Of a stretch of DNA of 64,000 nucleotides, positions 12,717 through 25,555 are shown in pieces (the stretch's first letter is position 1; each line of letters opens with the position of its first letter). This DNA comes from Tragulus kanchil (lineage: Eukaryota > Chordata > Mammalia > Artiodactyla > Tragulidae). The position numbers and the translations under genes were made by a program. The stretch spans positions 12,614,501 through 12,678,500 of the forward strand of contig JAIOJX010000005.1 in NCBI GenBank assembly GCA_022376925.1. Reading direction: 5' to 3'. The notes beneath the pieces are model-generated. The model was not told the DNA's origin. It did not search any database and saw only the letters and a program-made list of their open reading frames with translations.

Positions 12717-14896
12717 CCCGCCTCGCCCCGGGGAGACTCACTTTGCTGGATTGCTTTAGGGGAGTCTGCATGGGGTTGACCCCCTCCCCTCCCACTTCCT
12801 CACTGTGCAGTCTGGATCAAGTTAGCCTGTTCTTCACGGGGTGGGTCTGAGAAATACTTGTGGTCATACATGTAAAATGTATTCAGTAAATGTTTATTAT
12901 TGTTGCTGTTACTCGGCTGTTTGTATTTGAAATAGTGAACTCTTAGTAAGTGAACTTCCTGTTTGGTAATGCTACGTTCTGTCTTTTTGTTAGATGTAGA
13001 CAGGAATCTTTGAAGAGCCTGTGTAGTGTGCATTGAAGCATCTGTTTGGTGAATGTTACTTTGGTGGCTCAAAGGAGTTTAAATGCGCTTCCCAGAGATC
13101 CTGGCTTGCATTAATATATTCATTTATTCACTAGGAGAGTAATTCATTTTTTATTACACAGTAGCTTATAGCAGGTGTTAGAAACTCCTGTCGTTAACAC
13201 TAATGGCAGTCAGCATTGAACTTTTTTTTTCTCCCCCGTCTGCTGTCTTGTGGTTTTCCACCATTTATTCTTAATTGTCATATATAGTGGAAGTAATTAA
13301 ATTCACAAGAGGAGTCTCCTCCTCTTGTTATAAACGTTTGCACCCCTTTTAAGTTTTCTCGGCTTTCCCAGATTCTGGATTCAATTAACATGCCGATGGG
13401 TTTCTGGTTTGTGGGGCAAAATAGTTGGCTTTGGTGTGACATTTTCCCCTTCTTCCTTTCTGCTTGTCTGCGTTTGGTTGATGCACCTGTGTACATAATT
13501 CTTAGGCGAATTTTCACTTATTTGGGAGAAGGAATGTAAAGTCTTCATCTAAAGAAACCTAGACACCTCCACAAACATTGCTTGATATCATTTGCCCTGA
13601 ATGTGCTCCAATGGACGTGAACATTTGGATGTTTGTAATTCCATGGTGATTTTAAATTTAGTTATCAAATTTATGTAATTGACCCATTTTACGTCAGAGG
13701 AGAGCCAGGTGGAAGGTAAAGCTGCTGTTTTTAACTGAGCCCCACTAGGTGAGTAAGCGGAGTCCACACAGGACACACGCTGTGCTCTTAACCGTCCAGC
13801 AGCTACTTCCCGCCGCCTGGGAGACTCACTTTGCTGGATTGCTTTAGGGGAGTCTGCATGGGGTTGACCCCCTCCCCTCCCACTTCCTCACTGTGCAGTC
13901 TGGATCAAGTTAGCCTGTTCTTCACGGGGTGGGTCTGAGAAATACTTGTGGTCATACATGTAAAATGTATTCAGTAAATGTTTATTATTGTTGCTGTTAC
14001 TCGGCTGTTTGTATTTGAAATAGTGAACTCTTAGTAAGTGAACTTCCTGTTTGGTAATGCTACGTTCTGTCTTTTTGTTAGATGTAGACAGGAATCTTTG
14101 AAGAGCCTGTGTAGTGTGCATTGAAGCATCTGTTTGGTGAATGTTACTTTGGTGGCTCAAAGGAGTTTAAATGCGCTTCCCAGAGATCCTGGCTTGCATT
14201 AATATATTCATTTATTCACTAGGAGAGTAATTCATTTTTTATTACACAGTAGCTTATAGCAGGTGTTAGAAACTCCTGTCGTTAACACTAATGGCAGTCA
14301 GCATTGAACTTTTTTTTTCTCCCCCGTCTGCTGTCTTGTGGTTTTCCACCATTTATTCTTAATTGTCATATATAGTGGAAGTAATTAAATTCACAAGAGG
14401 AGTCTCCTCCTCTTGTTATAAACGTTTGCACCCCTTTTAAGTTTTCTCGGCTTTCCCAGATTCTGGATTCAATTAACATGCCGATGGGTTTCTGGTTTGT
14501 GGGGCAAAATAGTTGGCTTTGGTGTGACATTTTCCCCTTCTTCCTTTCTGCTTGTCTGCGTTTGGTTGATGCACCTGTGTACATAATTCTTAGGCGAATT
14601 TTCACTTATTTGGGAGAAGGAATGTAAAGTCTTCATCTAAAGAAACCTAGACACCTCCACAAACATTGCTTGATATCATTTGCCCTGAATGTGCTCCAAT
14701 GGACGTGAACATTTGGATGTTTGTAATTCCATGGTGATTTTAAATTTAGTTATCAAATTTATGTAATTGACCCATTTTACGTCAGAGGAGAGCCAGGTGG
14801 AAGGTAAAGCTGCTGTTTTTAACTGAGCCCCACTAGGTGAGTAAGCGGAGTCCACACAGGACACACGCTGTGCTCTTAACCGTCCAGCAGCTACTT
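12717..14896. repeat. Tandem duplication 4, period 1088 bp
   Basis: Sequence from 12731 recurs from 13819. Copy 1 ends ccagcagctacttc near 13808 and copy 2 at 14896. The start of copy 2 (ccgccgcctggg) is a degraded form of cccgcctcgccccgggg at 12717. Every open frame in copy 1 is therefore repeated in copy 2. Confidence 0.93.
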
Positions 14897-17248
14897 CGTG
14901 TAAGGATTTGGGGCTCGGGATTCGAGTGTGTTGATGTAATGCAGGATTTCAGGAAAATGTGTGTGGACTCAGTGTGGAGAATCAGGGAGAAGAGAGCCGC
15001 ATGCTTCTCATGAGAGAAGTGGTTGTTTCGTTTTAAGCAAGGAAGCATTCTTCTAAGTAGTTTAACCTGTTACGCCTTCAGAATCCATCTCGCCCCACCC
15101 CCCGACGGCTGGTGAGCAGTTTTCAGTTCTCATGAGGTGTGTATATTGTGAGGACATGAATGAAAATGGGATAAAGAAGGAGACATCCTCTGATTACACT
15201 GATGTCTTTTTAAAAGATATATCATAATGCTGTTGGGGTTTAAAAACTTTGTAGATGGTGGTGGTGGCAGCTTGAAATCCGTTTTACAGGACAAGGAGAC
15301 TCAGCTGTGCCTCACGTATGCTGTTGTCTCGCAGTTTTCATGGTCGTGGATTACTCTGTGTGTGTGTGTGTTGGAGTGGGGGACAACTCAGACTTTTCTG
15401 CAGTGTGTTTTGGAAACTTCCATTGACGGGTTCAAACTTTCCATAAGCTCACAGAGATGGTTTAAAGTTTTAATTTGATTTAATATTTAGTTCCAGCTGT
15501 TAACTAGCAGATTTTCTTTTCTTTTTTTGAGTTAGACTTGAAAGGGCAGAGAGATTTGCTTTTGCTTTCTTCTCAAGTATAAAAATGTCAAACTCCCAAG
15601 TTATTCGTACTCTTTGTTGAAACCATTAGAGGGTAGAAAGCCCACAGCCAGGCCTCGGCAGACAGGAGCAACTACCTCTAGATGAGAAGCAGCTGCACCC
15701 TGAGGACCAGGGCGGGAAGAGCCCGCCGGACACACACAGCTGCTGAGGCCTAGCGTTTACTGTTGCTATCTCTTTGGGTGGAACGAAAAATTAATCTCTT
15801 TCAGCCGCAGAGGCAGCTTATGCTATACCATCTGAAGTACACGAGGCGGAAATTGAAGATTTACTTTGTAAAAAGAGCTCTAGGGGCACCGTTGGAAAGG
15901 TCTTTCTGTGTTGATAGTCTTGTGCATTAGGGATGGAAAGCATTTTCAGTGAGAGTGCTTAGGCCCTTCTGTAACATGAACTTCCCCTTTGACCTTGCAG
16001 TTGAGGCCGCTCTGCTTGTCCCTGGTGAAGTGGTAGAGCAGTACTGTTCAGTTCCGAAGGACCTCATTGTTATTTTAGCTTTGAGTCTCCCATCCAGGAT
16101 AGGGTGACCTCCTTTGGGTGATGGAAGATACTGAACAACAATAATAAAAAAAAAAAAAGTAAAAGTGCTCCATCTGAGGAGTGGAATTTTGCGGGCGGGT
16201 AAATTGTAGTGTCTCCATCCGCAGCTCCAACCGCATCATGTGCCCTGAGTATGCGTGTGTGAGTGAAGTGGGTCAGCCTGGGTTGCCCAGAGAGGATGAC
16301 TAGAGAGTTTTCAGTCGAACTATTTCCAGCTTGGAAAATTCCCATTTCTATTTCCAGGGCTGTTCAGTCTGGAGATAGAGGGCAAATTAAAGAGTACAGT
16401 TATAGAAGTGGGATCGGGTTTTGGCACGGGCAGCTTGGTAGCTGCAGTTTTGGCAGAAGATCATCAATGGGTTTGGCTCAGCTCCCTAGGAAATGCTGAA
16501 GAGACAAGCGAAGGAATACCGTGAAGCCCCCAGGCCCCCTCCTCAGCCTGCAGTGGGGCTTGTTATAAGGAAGACTGAGGGAAGGCTGAACATACGGTGG
16601 ATCAAAAACAGCAGTCTCTGATTCTGGCCTTCAGCGTAGCACCTACAGCCTCTTTTAGCACTCACATCTTCGACGGCTGTGTTTTGGAGACCAGGCACAC
16701 ATCATATAAAGGGGTTCTTCTCACACCTTGAGCCTCGATGTGTTGTCATTCACATCTGCCATTCCTGGTTTTCTCACCCTCTGGGTGGGGCAGGTTGTAG
16801 CTGTGGGTTCCGAGGGGGTGGCGGGGCCGCCGTATCTAAGAGCTAGTGCTCCTCAAGTCGTCGGGGTTATATTCGGTCCCGTGATGATGCACAGCTTCTG
16901 TCCTCACAGCCCAGGGCCAGACTGTGAGGAGGGGGAGTCCCTCCGGGCACGGCAGATGCAGCTTCTCCGTCAGCACTGTCCGTGGGTGGGAGGCCACTTG
17001 TTAGTGTCGCTTCTGCGCTGCACGGTGGCTGGGCACCTGAGATGACCTTGCTGGTCTGCTGTGTCCACAAAGAAGGCCAGGCTGTGTGTCTTCGTGCCCA
17101 CCTGGTTTCTCTGTCTGGAGACTTTCGTCAAGCTCTGCATCAGATTGTCTGCCTGTCAGATACTCCTTCACTGTAAACATGGAGACCATGCAGTTACTGC
17201 GGTGATTTGGGTGATTACTATTTTTCTTTGATTCTAAGGTGTATTTGG
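14897..17248. other. Unduplicated intronic sequence
   Basis: I see no exon. A TG repeat is at 15356-15374 and an A-run at 16145-16158. Open frames at 16728-17045 and nearby lack splice signals in register and match no known protein. Confidence 0.4.
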
Positions 17249-17434
17249 GTTTTTTTTTTTAATAGTTATTTTGACTGTATCAGGTCGTAGATTTGGCATG
17301 CAGGATCTTCAGGATCTTCATGCCACCTACTGGCATGCAGTAGGTGGGATCTAGTTCCCTGACGAGGGATCGAACTCAGGCCCCTTTGAATCAGGAAGAT
17401 GGCATCTTAGCAACTGGACCACCAGGGAAGTCCC
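17249..17434 (-). mobile_element. CHR-type SINE with internal inserted hairpin
   Basis: The element starts with a T-run, contains cgagggatcgaactcaggcc (B-box side) and ends ggaccaccagggaagtccc. Target-site duplications tgtatttgg flank it at 17240-17248 and 17435-17443. It carries an unusual perfect inverted repeat, described separately. Confidence 0.85.
17323..17347. repeat. Perfect 10-bp inverted repeat with 5-base loop
   Basis: The arms ccacctactg (17323-17332) and cagtaggtgg (17338-17347) are exact reverse complements around gcatg. Just upstream caggatcttcaggatcttca is a short direct repeat. Both sit inside a SINE and probably arose by local copying after insertion. Confidence 0.85.
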
Positions 17435-19582
17435 TGTATTTGGTGTTCATGTTTTAGAATGTCTAAAACAAGAAATAACCAGGGGACATCACTGCCATAG
17501 TGTCTGGAGCCCCAGCAGGAGTGGTTTTGGTCATGATGGTGTATCTTGTAACCATAACTTCAGCCAACTTCTAGGCTCTGTTGGGTTTTTATGTGTTGGG
17601 ATTAATTCCTATTTAAACAAGATTCAGAATTCATTTCAATGCTGGATCATGTCATTAAGTTATTTTGAATAAACAAGGCACAGGGATGAAGCAGCCCGGT
17701 ATAAATTCAATATGAGCTTTTTAAAAAAAGCTATTGTGGCCAGAATTTATGGCACCTAAAAGAAGAAAGGGGGCCCCCCAGTGGATGAAGTTCTCTTAGG
17801 CCCACAAGGATTGTCTGTTCTGGGGCAGCTGAAGGGTTGGTGGGAACAACTGGACTTGAAATTCAGGGAAAAATATCAGGTGTCTGGCGGCGTGACTAGG
17901 GTGTCTTGAGGCGGCGTGACTAGGGAGTTGGGCAGTGGTGAATGGATAATGGTGTGGTGCATCCCGATCTGATAGAACACAACCAGGAATGTTTTGCTTT
18001 TTGGTAAAGGAAGAGGATGCTGTGAAATATGAACACCGTGCTCCCCGCGAGGAGATTTTACCGCATCTCAGAGTAGGTGTGTGATTCTAAGGGGAGAAGA
18101 GAGACGTCTTCAGCCGATACTTGAAAGGGGGCCGTGGGGAGTCCCGGGAAAGCTGGGTGTTGTTTTTTTTTTGTCTGGCGAGGATGGCTGCCATGAGGTG
18201 AGGCTGGTTCTGTTCACTGGTCACACAGACCGGACGCCTCTACTTTGAATACAGGGCGGCCTGGCGTCCAATGAAGACACTGGCCTCACGAACCCCCGAG
18301 GTCTGGGTTCTCATCTCTGCCTTTCTCGATGGAGTCCAAACACGCCTTCCTGACGTTCATGCAGGCTTTCTCCCTCTCTCTGCTGGCCTCCTACATACGT
18401 TTCAGTGCGGGTGTGCTGTGTTCGGTTGGTAAGAAGGAGGTCCATTTGTGTCATGAAGCCTGCTTATTTATACCTTATACCTCGGAGCAGCAGCTGTGTG
18501 TGTGTATGTGTGTGTGTGATTACTTTCATATTTGCTGATGTTTTGTTGTTGTTTTAAAAGGAGTGACCACCTTATGAGTTAAACTTGGAACTTATTCTTG
18601 CCTCCTGAAAAGTTTCTGTGTGGTCCCTCTGTACACAGGCTTTTGTGCGGCGTTATAAATGGGCTGTTTTGGCATTGGCGGCAGCTTCAGTTGGCAAGGA
18701 GAGCGGCAGCCTGAATCATGCTCCTCCTGCGTGCTTCCAGGCGTCCGGGGCTCCTCGGCCGGTCTCCTCTCTACAGACTCATGTGGGCTTGGCTAGAGAG
18801 TTGGGAAAAAGGAGCAGGTACTCCTGTAGATAAGCGTTTTTAAAAGAAAGGTCACTGAGCTGAGTCTTGAGGCTAGGAGGTATTTAAAGTCCATGTTGGT
18901 TTTTCTCTCTTTTTTTTCTCCCATGAATAGTGTGCTCTCAGGAGTGGCAGAGAAGCTCAGCTCTGTCTGCCGGCCCCTCACTGGACAGACAGGCAGGAGT
19001 CCTCGTCCCATAAACCCAGCCTTTACTACTCGCTTATCTTCCCAGCTTCCCTCCTCCCTGAAATCCTATTTGTTTCTTACACTCAAATTAATTTATTGAC
19101 ATGTAGTTCTTTGTAACAGAAAGCATCAAAGGCCGCTGTAAATCTGAGCAATTGTGCTTATTAGCCAAGGCTCCGTGAGGCCCCAGGTTTGAACAGCTAC
19201 AGCCCTGCGTCCCCTCCCCGCGTTCATGTCGCACTGTCCTCTGTCGGTGAGCTGTCTCCTGGTAACGCGCACTGCCACTGTCCCGAAGCAGCAGACTCGG
19301 GGAGGGGCACACCTGCCTCTGCAGGGTCAGGCGTGGTGTGCGAGGCCCGTGTGGGGACAGGAAGCGGCTGCGTCTTGGGCTTTTCTTCCCTTCCCCTTCT
19401 CAGTGCTCTCACTTGGCTCCCCTAGCCAGCCTGTACGTGAAGTTGTCTGAATGTCTGTGAGGTGGGAAGGTGACGCAGCAGACGTTGGATGGAGTGCTTC
19501 CAGCTAGTGGAATGGTGGAAGGGTGGCCTGCCACTCCAGCCTCACTGCAAGGTCTAAATTTTCTGCACGTACTCATCAAATG
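17435..19582. other. Unduplicated intronic sequence
   Basis: I see no exon. There is a 16-base direct repeat ggcggcgtgactaggg at 17886 and 17910 and a TG-rich run at 18494-18518. Open frames at 19189-19450 overlap on both strands and look like chance. Confidence 0.4.
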
Positions 19583-19775
19583 GAGGACTTCCCAAATGGC
19601 TCAGTGGTGAACAATCTCCCTGCCAAGCAGGAGACGTGCATGTGACCCCTGGGTCGGGAAGGTCTCCTGGAGGAGGAAATGGCAGCCCAGTCCAACATGC
19701 GTGGAGGAGTCTTGAGGGCCCCAGTTCTACGGGGTCGCGGGAGTCGAGCACAGCTTAGTGACTGACCAACAATAG
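19583..19775 (+). mobile_element. Bov-tA SINE
   Basis: The element begins ggacttcccaaatggctcag, continues gggtcgggaaggtctcctgg and ends with a diverged ggtcgcgggagtcgagcac and gcttagtgactgacc, matching Bov-tA in full length on the plus strand. It is moderately diverged. Confidence 0.83.
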
Positions 19776-19874
19776 CAGCCCGTCAGATGAGCACCGTAGA
19801 GCAGCTTTTGCAAATGCTATGTAGCACAAGGCGACTTTACTGAGATAAAGCAACACTGTGTTTTCATGGCTGAA

Positions 19875-20275
19875 CAGTTCCACTTATGGAACTGTTGGCC
19901 ATTATACACGATGCTGCTAGGAACACGTTTCTGTGTGGACGTAAGTTTCATTTGTTGGTATTGGGCATATCCATATATACCTTGGAGTGGAGTTGCTGGG
20001 TGCTATGGTAGCTTGGCTGAACTTTTTCAGGAACAGCCAGACCGATTTTCAGAACCATTGGCCCATTTCTTATTCCTCCAACCAGTGTGTGATCCAGTTT
20101 CTCCACATTATTGTCAGCACTTAACTATTATCTTCTTTGGATTACAGCCATCCTGGAGGGTATGAGATGGTGTCTCATTGTGGTGTCGATCTGTGGTTCC
20201 CTTGTAACGGACGGTGTCAGGCATATTTTCATGTGTTTTATTGTCTGTCCAATTGCTTATCTTAGAGTAGAAGTT
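19875..20275 (-). mobile_element. Old L1 LINE 3' UTR fragment
   Basis: Characteristic runs include cttggagtggagttgctggg, gccatcctggagggtatgag and gatggtgtctcattgtggtg, all known from mammalian L1 3' regions in reverse orientation. From 20098 on, it lies in duplication 5, so its last part recurs at 21216-21393. Confidence 0.78.
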
Positions 20276-22333
20276 GAGGTTAATTCTTATCATCCCCTTA
20301 CCTATTGAGAAAGTTTCAATATATTCATATGTTACTAGTTTAAATGTTTAGTTTAATGCTAGCTTTGAACAAAGCACTGTGGAGATTTCAAAAACAAAAC
20401 ACCTTTCTCTTTAGGGAACAACAAAATTGTCTAAGAAGGGCTCTTTTTGAATGATAATGTTATTAAAAATACAAAGTTCCAGTCTCAAATCTGCTGCCAT
20501 TTGATAAGGTAAATTAACAGTTGAAATCCTAGCAAAAAGGGACTCCTGTCACCTTAATTGTTCCTGTTCCTAATGTGAACCCCGCGTTCCTCTGTCTGGA
20601 GGAGTCAGAAACCCCTTTAACCAGTTTGCCCCTCGCCTACCCGCTGTGATTTCAACACAGAAAAGGGGTTTTCAGCCAAAGCCTTAAGTGCTTTGCTCTT
20701 TCCTGGAAACTGAGATGCTGGTTCCACGCTCAGTTCTTGAGCTGCTCAGGTCTTCTTTCTTCATTAGCCCAAGGCTCAAGGACCTGCCTGAATCTTTACC
20801 TACACTTAAAAAAACCAAATGGGAAGACAGTCCTGAGACCACTTTCCTTCGGCCTCCTGTTCCGTGTAAGATAAAGGAGACTGTGTAACGGGGCAGCCTG
20901 TTGCTTTAAGTGGTGAAAGGGGCTGCCCTTCTGTTAAGGGTCTACAGCTGGGCGAGGGGCCTGGCGGGCCCAGGTCCACCCAATTTTAATCACAAGCGTC
21001 CTTACGTAACAGAGGTAGGAACTTTGGGGCAGAAAAAGGACAGGGTTGAAAACAGAACTTAGAGGTTAGAGTGATAATTTTCGAAGACGGATGAAGGGAC
21101 CACAAGACAGCAAAGTCGAAAAGGCAAGGCATTGGATTTTCCCTTCAGAACTTCTTTGCCAAACCACCTCCACTTTAACCCCGTGCAAGTGATTTTGACC
21201 GTCTGGCCTTCAGAATTTCTCCACATTATTGTCAGCACTTAACTATTATCTTCTTTGGATTACAGCCATCCTGGAGGGTATGAGATGGTGTCTCATTGTG
21301 GTGTCGATCTGTGGTTCCCTTGTAACGGACGGTGTCAGGCATATTTTCATGTGTTTTATTGTCTGTCCAATTGCTTATCTTAGAGTAGAAGTTGAGGTTA
21401 ATTCTTATCATCCCCTTACCTATTGAGAAAGTTTCAATATATTCATATGTTACTAGTTTAAATGTTTAGTTTAATGCTAGCTTTGAACAAAGCACTGTGG
21501 AGATTTCAAAAACAAAACACCTTTCTCTTTAGGGAACAACAAAATTGTCTAAGAAGGGCTCTTTTTGAATGATAATGTTATTAAAAATACAAAGTTCCAG
21601 TCTCAAATCTGCTGCCATTTGATAAGGTAAATTAACAGTTGAAATCCTAGCAAAAAGGGACTCCTGTCACCTTAATTGTTCCTGTTCCTAATGTGAACCC
21701 CGCGTTCCTCTGTCTGGAGGAGTCAGAAACCCCTTTAACCAGTTTGCCCCTCGCCTACCCGCTGTGATTTCAACACAGAAAAGGGGTTTTCAGCCAAAGC
21801 CTTAAGTGCTTTGCTCTTTCCTGGAAACTGAGATGCTGGTTCCACGCTCAGTTCTTGAGCTGCTCAGGTCTTCTTTCTTCATTAGCCCAAGGCTCAAGGA
21901 CCTGCCTGAATCTTTACCTACACTTAAAAAAACCAAATGGGAAGACAGTCCTGAGACCACTTTCCTTCGGCCTCCTGTTCCGTGTAAGATAAAGGAGACT
22001 GTGTAACGGGGCAGCCTGTTGCTTTAAGTGGTGAAAGGGGCTGCCCTTCTGTTAAGGGTCTACAGCTGGGCGAGGGGCCTGGCGGGCCCAGGTCCACCCA
22101 ATTTTAATCACAAGCGTCCTTACGTAACAGAGGTAGGAACTTTGGGGCAGAAAAAGGACAGGGTTGAAAACAGAACTTAGAGGTTAGAGTGATAATTTTC
22201 GAAGACGGATGAAGGGACCACAAGACAGCAAAGTCGAAAAGGCAAGGCATTGGATTTTCCCTTCAGAACTTCTTTGCCAAACCACCTCCACTTTAACCCC
22301 GTGCAAGTGATTTTGACCGTCTGGCCTTCAGAA
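20098..22333. repeat. Tandem duplication 5, period 1118 bp
   Basis: Copy 1 is 20098-21215 and copy 2 is 21216-22333, with the same length and few or no differences seen by eye. The junction is clean. Its last 86 bases (22248-22333) also start duplication 6, so that piece occurs three times. Confidence 0.94.
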
Positions 22334-24423
22334 TCCATTGCTGCTACTGCTGCTGTTCAGGTGCTGAGTCCTCTCCAACTCTTTGCAACCCCATGGACTG
22401 CAGCATGCCAACCTTCCCTGGCCTTCACTGTCTCCTGGAGTTGGCTCAAACCAGTAAGCGAATAATCAATTTGTGTATTAAGACCCTAGTTTTTGGTAAT
22501 GGTTAGCATCAGCCATAGGGAATGAGGCTATGTTGTAGTTATTTGTTTGTCCTCATTAACAGGGGGGTGGACTTGAATTTTAGTTTATGTGAGTTAACTT
22601 CTCTTCTGCCCTCATTTTAAAAAAAATCATAAGTGAAAAATTAACTATCACTCAGAATCAAAGTGTTGAATATATGGAATGCCATGTATAATGGCTTTTG
22701 AGTTTTTGCCACTTTATTGGTGGAATTCAGTCAGTAATTTAGTTGGGAAACCACATAATACGTGTTTCTATCAAATACAAATTTTACAGGTGATAAATTC
22801 TCTGAAGCAAGTTAAGGCAGGTTGTAAGGTAGGGTGGTCAGAGAAGGCTTTTTTGAGAAGGTGACATTTGACTGAAAAATGAGTGTTGCGATGAGGGAGG
22901 AGCCAGAGAAAGAGAACTGCGGGGAGGAAGTAAGCTGGAGAGAGTTCTTGGGATGTGGGTTCAGACCTTTGCAGACCACAGCAAGGAGGCAAAGGAAAAA
23001 ATACGGAAAAGCTGGAGGAATGTCGAGGTTATTGTATCAGTTCTAGTCTGTCAGGACCAGGCTCTGGGTATAGAGGGAGCAGACCCCTCTCCCCTTATGA
23101 TGAAGAAGTCAAAAAAGTAGTATGAATTATAAAGGAATTGCCTCCTGTACATTTTCTGATTTTTAAAAAACTTCAGTGATTCATGGTTAGACGTTTCTCA
23201 TGAACATAACAACATCAGAATAAGGAACCTGCTACTTCAGTTTGTGTACACTGCGATACAAGTGTTGTATTCTGTATTTGGGAATTATTACCTGTGTTCG
23301 TTGGTAAAAAGTGGTTATGGAGTTGTTTCACATACCATTGGATTTTCCCTTCAGAACTTCTTTGCCAAACCACCTCCACTTTAACCCCGTGCAAGTGATT
23401 TTGACCGTCTGGCCTTCAGAATCCATTGCTGCTACTGCTGCTGTTCAGGTGCTGAGTCCTCTCCAACTCTTTGCAACCCCATGGACTGCAGCATGCCAAC
23501 CTTCCCTGGCCTTCACTGTCTCCTGGAGTTGGCTCAAACCAGTAAGCGAATAATCAATTTGTGTATTAAGACCCTAGTTTTTGGTAATGGTTAGCATCAG
23601 CCATAGGGAATGAGGCTATGTTGTAGTTATTTGTTTGTCCTCATTAACAGGGGGGTGGACTTGAATTTTAGTTTATGTGAGTTAACTTCTCTTCTGCCCT
23701 CATTTTAAAAAAAATCATAAGTGAAAAATTAACTATCACTCAGAATCAAAGTGTTGAATATATGGAATGCCATGTATAATGGCTTTTGAGTTTTTGCCAC
23801 TTTATTGGTGGAATTCAGTCAGTAATTTAGTTGGGAAACCACATAATACGTGTTTCTATCAAATACAAATTTTACAGGTGATAAATTCTCTGAAGCAAGT
23901 TAAGGCAGGTTGTAAGGTAGGGTGGTCAGAGAAGGCTTTTTTGAGAAGGTGACATTTGACTGAAAAATGAGTGTTGCGATGAGGGAGGAGCCAGAGAAAG
24001 AGAACTGCGGGGAGGAAGTAAGCTGGAGAGAGTTCTTGGGATGTGGGTTCAGACCTTTGCAGACCACAGCAAGGAGGCAAAGGAAAAAATACGGAAAAGC
24101 TGGAGGAATGTCGAGGTTATTGTATCAGTTCTAGTCTGTCAGGACCAGGCTCTGGGTATAGAGGGAGCAGACCCCTCTCCCCTTATGATGAAGAAGTCAA
24201 AAAAGTAGTATGAATTATAAAGGAATTGCCTCCTGTACATTTTCTGATTTTTAAAAAACTTCAGTGATTCATGGTTAGACGTTTCTCATGAACATAACAA
24301 CATCAGAATAAGGAACCTGCTACTTCAGTTTGTGTACACTGCGATACAAGTGTTGTATTCTGTATTTGGGAATTATTACCTGTGTTCGTTGGTAAAAAGT
24401 GGTTATGGAGTTGTTTCACATAC
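22248..24423. repeat. Tandem duplication 6, period 1088 bp
   Basis: Copy 1 is 22248-23335 and copy 2 is 23336-24423. The word cattggat occurs at both the start of the unit and just after its end (24424), so the junction sits on an 8-base match. It overlaps duplication 5. Confidence 0.94.
22338..22450 (-). mobile_element. BovB LINE 3' fragment
   Basis: The run ctgctgttcaggtgctgagt, then aactctttgcaaccccatgg and actgcagcatgcc, is the reverse complement of the BovB (and Bov-A) 3' end. It recurs at 23426-23538 through duplication 6. Confidence 0.75.
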
Positions 24424-24594
24424 CATTGGATGGTTTTTACAAGCCTTTTAAAACTCAAATCCCATTTGCCAGGAAAAGTATTTTTAGAACTTTCACATGG
24501 GAGTACAGTATTAATAAGGTTCATAATTCTTGGTAGCTCAGTAAAGTTAATTTTAACTTCGAGGCTAACAAATGTAAGGTAAGTTTTGGTTGCT

Positions 24595-24655
24595 GCGGTG
24601 AAATTCACATAATACGAAACTCATCAGTTGAACCATTTTAAGCTGTGTACGACCC
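24595..24655. mobile_element. Possible L1 fragment
   Basis: The run gtgaaattcacataatacga followed by gttgaaccattttaagctgt resembles an L1 3' motif. The match is short and diverged. The rest of 24424-24877 shows nothing else I can name. Confidence 0.45.
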
Positions 24656-24903
24656 AGAGCTTGCCTTGAACAGGTGAAGCAGAGGAAGGCTCCAGGCTGC
24701 CGGCTCTTCTGAGCCCATTTGCTCAGCATCTGCGACAGTGGTGCTGGAGCCACCCACAGGCCCTCGCTCTGCCCTCCCCGACTGTCCTGTCTCGGGCAAG
24801 CCCTCTTGCTTCCCCATCAGCGCATTATTTCACCAAAATCTTGTAGAAGTTGCCCAGAATATAGTTAAGCTCACGGAGTGCAACCCTAAGTGCGGATAAC
24901 ACG

Positions 24904-25035
24904 GGCTGCTGTTGTTTAGTCGCTAAGTCCTCTCTGATTCTTTTGTGATTCCCGTGGACTGTAGCCCACCAGGCTCCTCCATCCATGGGATTCTCTAGGC
25001 AGGAACACTGGAGCGGGCAGCCATGTCCTCCTCCA
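24904..25035 (-). mobile_element. Bov-tA or BovB-derived SINE fragment
   Basis: The run gtggactgtagcccaccagg, then atgggattctctaggcagg and aacactggagcgggcagcc, matches the Bov-tA core in reverse orientation. It recurs at 25982-26112. Confidence 0.78.
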
Positions 25036-25336
25036 GGGAGATAACATGTGATTTTGCAGTAACGGAGAGTCCATTGTCCGCAGCAGAACTTCTAGATCAG
25101 ACTTGTACAATTTACAGACTGGAGAGGGATATAGGGCAGGTGCACGGGCTTATTTTTATCCTTTTAATTGTTAGTGTTTTCTGTGCTTCCTATCATTGTG
25201 GATATGGTTTAAACAGTCTTATGTCAGTGAACTTAACCCATCGTTGCAGACTGGTCACATCCTGTCACAGAGGGAGCCATTGTGGTCGGACTGTTGGACA
25301 AATGCCTTCTAGTTTGTTCGAGAGGCTCTCAGGCTG

Positions 25337-25555
25337 GTTTTTGAAACAATCATTCTTGGCTGTGCTGGGTCTTCGTTGCTGCTCACGGGCTTTCTCTAGG
25401 TGTGGTGCGTGGGCTTCACTGCAGTGGTTTTTCTTGTTGCAGATCATGGGCTCAGCTGCCCTTTGTCGTGTGGTATCTTCCCAGGCCAGTGGTTGAACCC
25501 GGGTGCCTTGCGTTGGCAGGTGGATTCTCAACCGCTGAATCACCAGGGAAGTCCC
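25337..25555 (-). mobile_element. CHR-2-type SINE
   Basis: The element runs from ttggctgtgctgggtcttcg to ctgaatcaccagggaagtcc. Target-site duplications ctcaggctg lie at 25328-25336 and 25556-25564. The same insertion recurs at about 26415-26634 through duplication 7. Confidence 0.87.

Noticed and set aside
18494..18518. TG-rich runs here and at 15356-15374, 11070-11090 and 46045-46056
   Set aside because: Short ordinary microsatellites with no notable features.
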